A stretch of 5,832 nt of DNA from Micavibrio sp. UBA6139 (lineage in GTDB: Bacteria; Pseudomonadota; Alphaproteobacteria; Micavibrionales; Micavibrionaceae): contig DIVF01000053.1 in NCBI GenBank assembly GCA_002423285.1, forward strand, positions 1,968 through 7,799, written 5' to 3'. Each line of letters starts with the position of its first letter. The first letter of the stretch is position 1. The notes below the pieces were generated by a model that had not been told where the DNA came from, did no database searches, and was given only the letters and a program-made list of their open reading frames with translations. Position numbers and translations under genes: made by a program. Positions 4,051 through 5,832 of the stretch are shown one piece after another.

Positions 4051-5535
4051 TTAACGCTCTTTTTTCTGCTTTCTGCGTTGCACAGAAGACGGAATATGTA
4101 ACATGTCCCGGTATTTCGCGACTGTGCGCCGTGCCAGGTCAATGCCTTCTTTTTGCAGGATTTCGACAATCGAATCATCGGACAGGATATTGTCCGGGGT
4201 TTCGGAATCGATCAATGTCCGCACCCGTGCCTTAATCGATTCCGCGCTATGTGCTGTGCCATCGGCACTGATCAGGGCCGTTGAGAAGAAATACTTCAGT
4301 TCAAAAAGGCCGCGTGGCGTGCCGATATATTTGTTTGAGGTCACGCGGCTGACGGTGCTTTCGTGCATTTCGATTTTTTCGGCAATGTCCTTTAAGGTCA
4401 GCGGGCGCAGGAATTCAATGCCGAACAGGAAGAACGCATCCTGTTGTTCAATAATTTCAGCGGCAACTTTCAAAATTGTTTTAGCGCGTTGATCCAATGC
4501 CTTGACCAGCCAGCTTGCGGAATTCATCTGGCTGGTGATGTATTCCTTGTCTTTCTTGTCGCGGGTGCGGGCGGAAATTTCCGCATAATATTGCTGGTTA
4601 ACCAGAACGCGCGGTAGCGTGTCGTTGTTCAGCTCCACGCGCCAGCCTCCCCCTTCTGATTTTGGAATGGGTTTCATGATCGCGTCGGGGACGACCGTTT
4701 GCACAATGAAATGGTCAAATTCGCTGATGGGGCGCGGGTTCAATGCCTTGATATCGGCAATCATGTCCTGCAAATAGGTGGTGTTTACATCGCAAATCTT
4801 GGCCAAGCCGTCGATGTCGTGATCGGCCAAAAGGTTTAAGTTTCGCAGCAAGATCTCCATCGGCGTATCCAGCTTGCCCTGTTCTTCCAGCTGCAATGCT
4901 AAACATTCCGGCAGCGACCGTGCAAAAACACCGGTTGGGTCAAATTTCTTTAAGCGCCCGAGAATCGATTCAATACGTTCTTTCGATGCGCCAAGGCGCG
5001 CCACCAGTTCTTCGATCTCAATGCGCAGATATCCGGATTCATCCAGCATATCAATCAGCACCGCACCGATCATCCGGTCACGGGCATCTTCCATATCGAC
5101 GAATAATTGTTGCAGCAAATGTTCGCGCAGCGTTACCGTTTTCGCCAGTGTATTTTCCAGCGATAATTCAGGATCATCGAAATTGCGGTTGCCCCCGGCA
5201 CCAACCCCGGTCAGATAGTTGCCGCCGTCATAATCAACGGACGGGGCCTCGGGTTGATGGGTTTCGGCTTCGTTGCCGGTCCAGCCCTCATCAAAATCCT
5301 GTTCGACATTGTCGCGTTCAACCCGGGCTTCGGGCTGGTGGTCTTCCCCCTCGGCGGGGCCGCCTTCGGCCTCCCCCTTCTCTAAAAGGGGGTTTTTTTC
5401 CATTTCGGCTTCCAGAAACTCCGACAGCTCAACATTGTTCATCTGCAACAGCTTGATCGCCTGTTGCAGCTGGGGGGTCATGACGAGGTTCTGGGACTGC
5501 CTTAAATCAAGGCGTTGGGACATATTCGAAGACAT
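4051..5535 (-). CDS. rpoN: RNA polymerase sigma-54 factor RpoN
   Basis: Alternative sigma factor that directs RNA polymerase to -24/-12 promoters and needs an AAA+ activator to open them. The 494-residue product is full length. Region I, residues 6-52, is glutamine- and leucine-rich (LRQSQNLVMTPQLQQAIKLL, ending NPLLE). An acidic, Gly-rich region II spans about 53-125 and holds HQPEA twice (67-71 and 93-97, approximate). Region III has the core-binding part (about 126-320, including FDPTGVFARSLPECL), the helix-turn-helix around 378-400 (MHESTVSRV) and the RpoN box ARRTVAKYR at 468-476, which reads the -24 element. The conserved GLFELKYFFS precedes the box. The ATG at 5535 has no strong ribosome binding site, and ATG codon 5 (5523) is a possible alternative start. 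hpf follows on the same strand. The gene commonly upstream, lptB, is not here and a divergent small lipoprotein gene is. Confidence 0.98.
   Translation of the reverse strand: MSSNMSQRLDLRQSQNLVMTPQLQQAIKLLQMNNVELSEFLEAEMEKNPLLEKGEAEGGPAEGEDHQPEARVERDNVEQDFDEGWTGNEAETHQPEAPSVDYDGGNYLTGVGAGGNRNFDDPELSLENTLAKTVTLREHLLQQLFVDMEDARDRMIGAVLIDMLDESGYLRIEIEELVARLGASKERIESILGRLKKFDPTGVFARSLPECLALQLEEQGKLDTPMEILLRNLNLLADHDIDGLAKICDVNTTYLQDMIADIKALNPRPISEFDHFIVQTVVPDAIMKPIPKSEGGGWRVELNNDTLPRVLVNQQYYAEISARTRDKKDKEYITSQMNSASWLVKALDQRAKTILKVAAEIIEQQDAFFLFGIEFLRPLTLKDIAEKIEMHESTVSRVTSNKYIGTPRGLFELKYFFSTALISADGTAHSAESIKARVRTLIDSETPDNILSDDSIVEILQKEGIDLARRTVAKYRDMLHIPSSVQRRKQKKER
5373..5399 (+). terminator. Intrinsic-terminator-like element antisense inside rpoN
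   Basis: CCCCCTT (5373-5379) pairs perfectly with AAGGGGG (5386-5392) around a 6-base loop, followed at once by seven T residues (5393-5399). Read on the plus strand it has every feature of an intrinsic terminator, yet it lies wholly in the rpoN coding sequence, opposite the codons for KNPLLEKGE at the end of region I. It could stop antisense transcripts entering rpoN from the hpf side. The NPLLE codons are constrained by protein function, so chance remains possible. Confidence 0.5.
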
Positions 5536-5594
5536 GGTCTTATTTTATCACGAAAATTGGCGGTTGTGCGCGGTTTTCATCACACAGCAAATTA

Positions 5595-5623
5595 TTGACA
5601 TAATCTCGTATGGGGCATAGGTT
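5595..5623 (+). promoter_or_regulatory. Candidate sigma-70 promoter of the small lipoprotein gene
   Basis: A perfect -35 hexamer TTGACA (5595-5600) is followed after 17 bases by TAGGTT (5618-5623), which matches three of six bases of TATAAT. An AT-rich stretch TATATTTAAAA at 5628-5638 follows. The spacing and -35 are good but the -10 is weak, so this is tentative. It would start transcription about 30 bases before the lipoprotein ATG. Confidence 0.4.
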
Positions 5624-5658
5624 GCGCTATATTTAAAACCATACCGACGGAGGGGAAT

Positions 5659-5811
5659 ATGAAGAATCTGAAAACGGGGCTGGCTGCAGGGTTTTTGGCT
5701 GCGACATTGGCTGGGTGTGATAATTCGCTGAACGATGTGGTGTTCGTGTGCGCTGAAAACTCAGTCTCACGCTGGGTCGTCCGCGAAAATGATTCTACTG
5801 TGACCTTGTGA
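5659..5811 (+). CDS. Small predicted lipoprotein, 50 aa
   Basis: The encoded peptide has a lipoprotein signal: basic start MKNLK, hydrophobic stretch GLAAGFLAATLA and lipobox LAGC with the acylated Cys at residue 20. Asp follows at position +2, a residue that in enterobacteria favours retention in the inner membrane. The mature part is only about 31 residues, with a second cysteine at 31 and no family I recognise. It is not clearly an entericidin. The ATG at 5659 follows the strong ribosome binding site GGAGGGG (5649-5655), and a plausible promoter lies upstream, which argues that it is real despite its size. It diverges from rpoN. Truncation of a longer lipoprotein by a frameshift cannot be excluded because the window ends 21 bases later. 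Confidence 0.7.
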   Translation: MKNLKTGLAAGFLAATLAGCDNSLNDVVFVCAENSVSRWVVRENDSTVTL

Positions 5812-5832
5812 GCCACCCCCTATAAATGAGTC

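Noticed and set aside
4896..5456. Long plus-strand open frame (186 codons) opposite rpoN
   Set aside because: It is Arg-, Pro- and Ser-rich with no recognisable motif and no ribosome binding site, and lies wholly antisense to a certain rpoN gene; it reflects rpoN codon bias.
5592..5816. Minus-strand open frame of 74 codons at the right edge
   Set aside because: It overlaps, in antisense, a small gene with a lipobox and strong ribosome binding site, and has no recognisable features of its own.
1..5832. Defence system, prophage, CRISPR array or biosynthetic cluster
   Set aside because: No repeat-spacer array, nuclease, transposase, integrase or toxin-antitoxin pair is visible; nearly all genes are housekeeping or stress genes.

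Overview
The window looks like ordinary chromosome from an alphaproteobacterium of moderate GC content. Four things suggest this: an Hsp20 gene directly followed by a DUF1150 gene, a CHCC zinc-finger protein, a heat-shock promoter of the alphaproteobacterial RpoH type (CTTG-N17-CCTATaT), and an rpoN-hpf pair. The anchored, pseudopilin-like protein on the left and the general gene style remind me of Micavibrio-like lineages. That placement is a guess from memory, not a measurement.

Layout. Positions 1-609 (+) hold the 3' end of cysS (cysteinyl-tRNA synthetase), starting just before its KMSKS loop. A nested palindromic intergenic repeat lies at 643-735. Two minus-strand genes follow: a membrane-anchored, cysteine-containing protein (758-1465) and an unrecognised 130-residue protein (1555-1947). 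Diverging from them is a 63-residue CHCC zinc-finger protein (2029-2220, +). Next comes a heat-shock unit on the plus strand: an RpoH-type promoter (2232-2259), a leader of about 100 nt with a ROSE-like RNA thermometer signature, hsp20 (2369-2872) and a DUF1150 gene (2921-3151), closed by a strong intrinsic terminator (3172-3210). On the minus strand, rpoN (5535-4051, sigma-54) is followed by long-form hpf (3890-3267, ribosome hibernation factor). The right edge carries a tiny predicted lipoprotein gene (5659-5811, +), divergent from rpoN.

How it fits together. The central module appears to be heat-controlled twice, by promoter type and possibly by a temperature-sensitive hairpin over the hsp20 ribosome binding site. 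The rpoN-hpf pair is a widespread arrangement linking alternative-sigma transcription with ribosome hibernation, but the usual flanking partners lptB and ptsN are not adjacent here. I see no rRNA, tRNA, CRISPR array, transposase or phage gene, and no gene-free stretch longer than about 160 bases. I found no clear new multi-gene system. The best leads are the hsp20 leader, an intrinsic-terminator-like element antisense inside rpoN, and the structured rpoN-hpf spacer.
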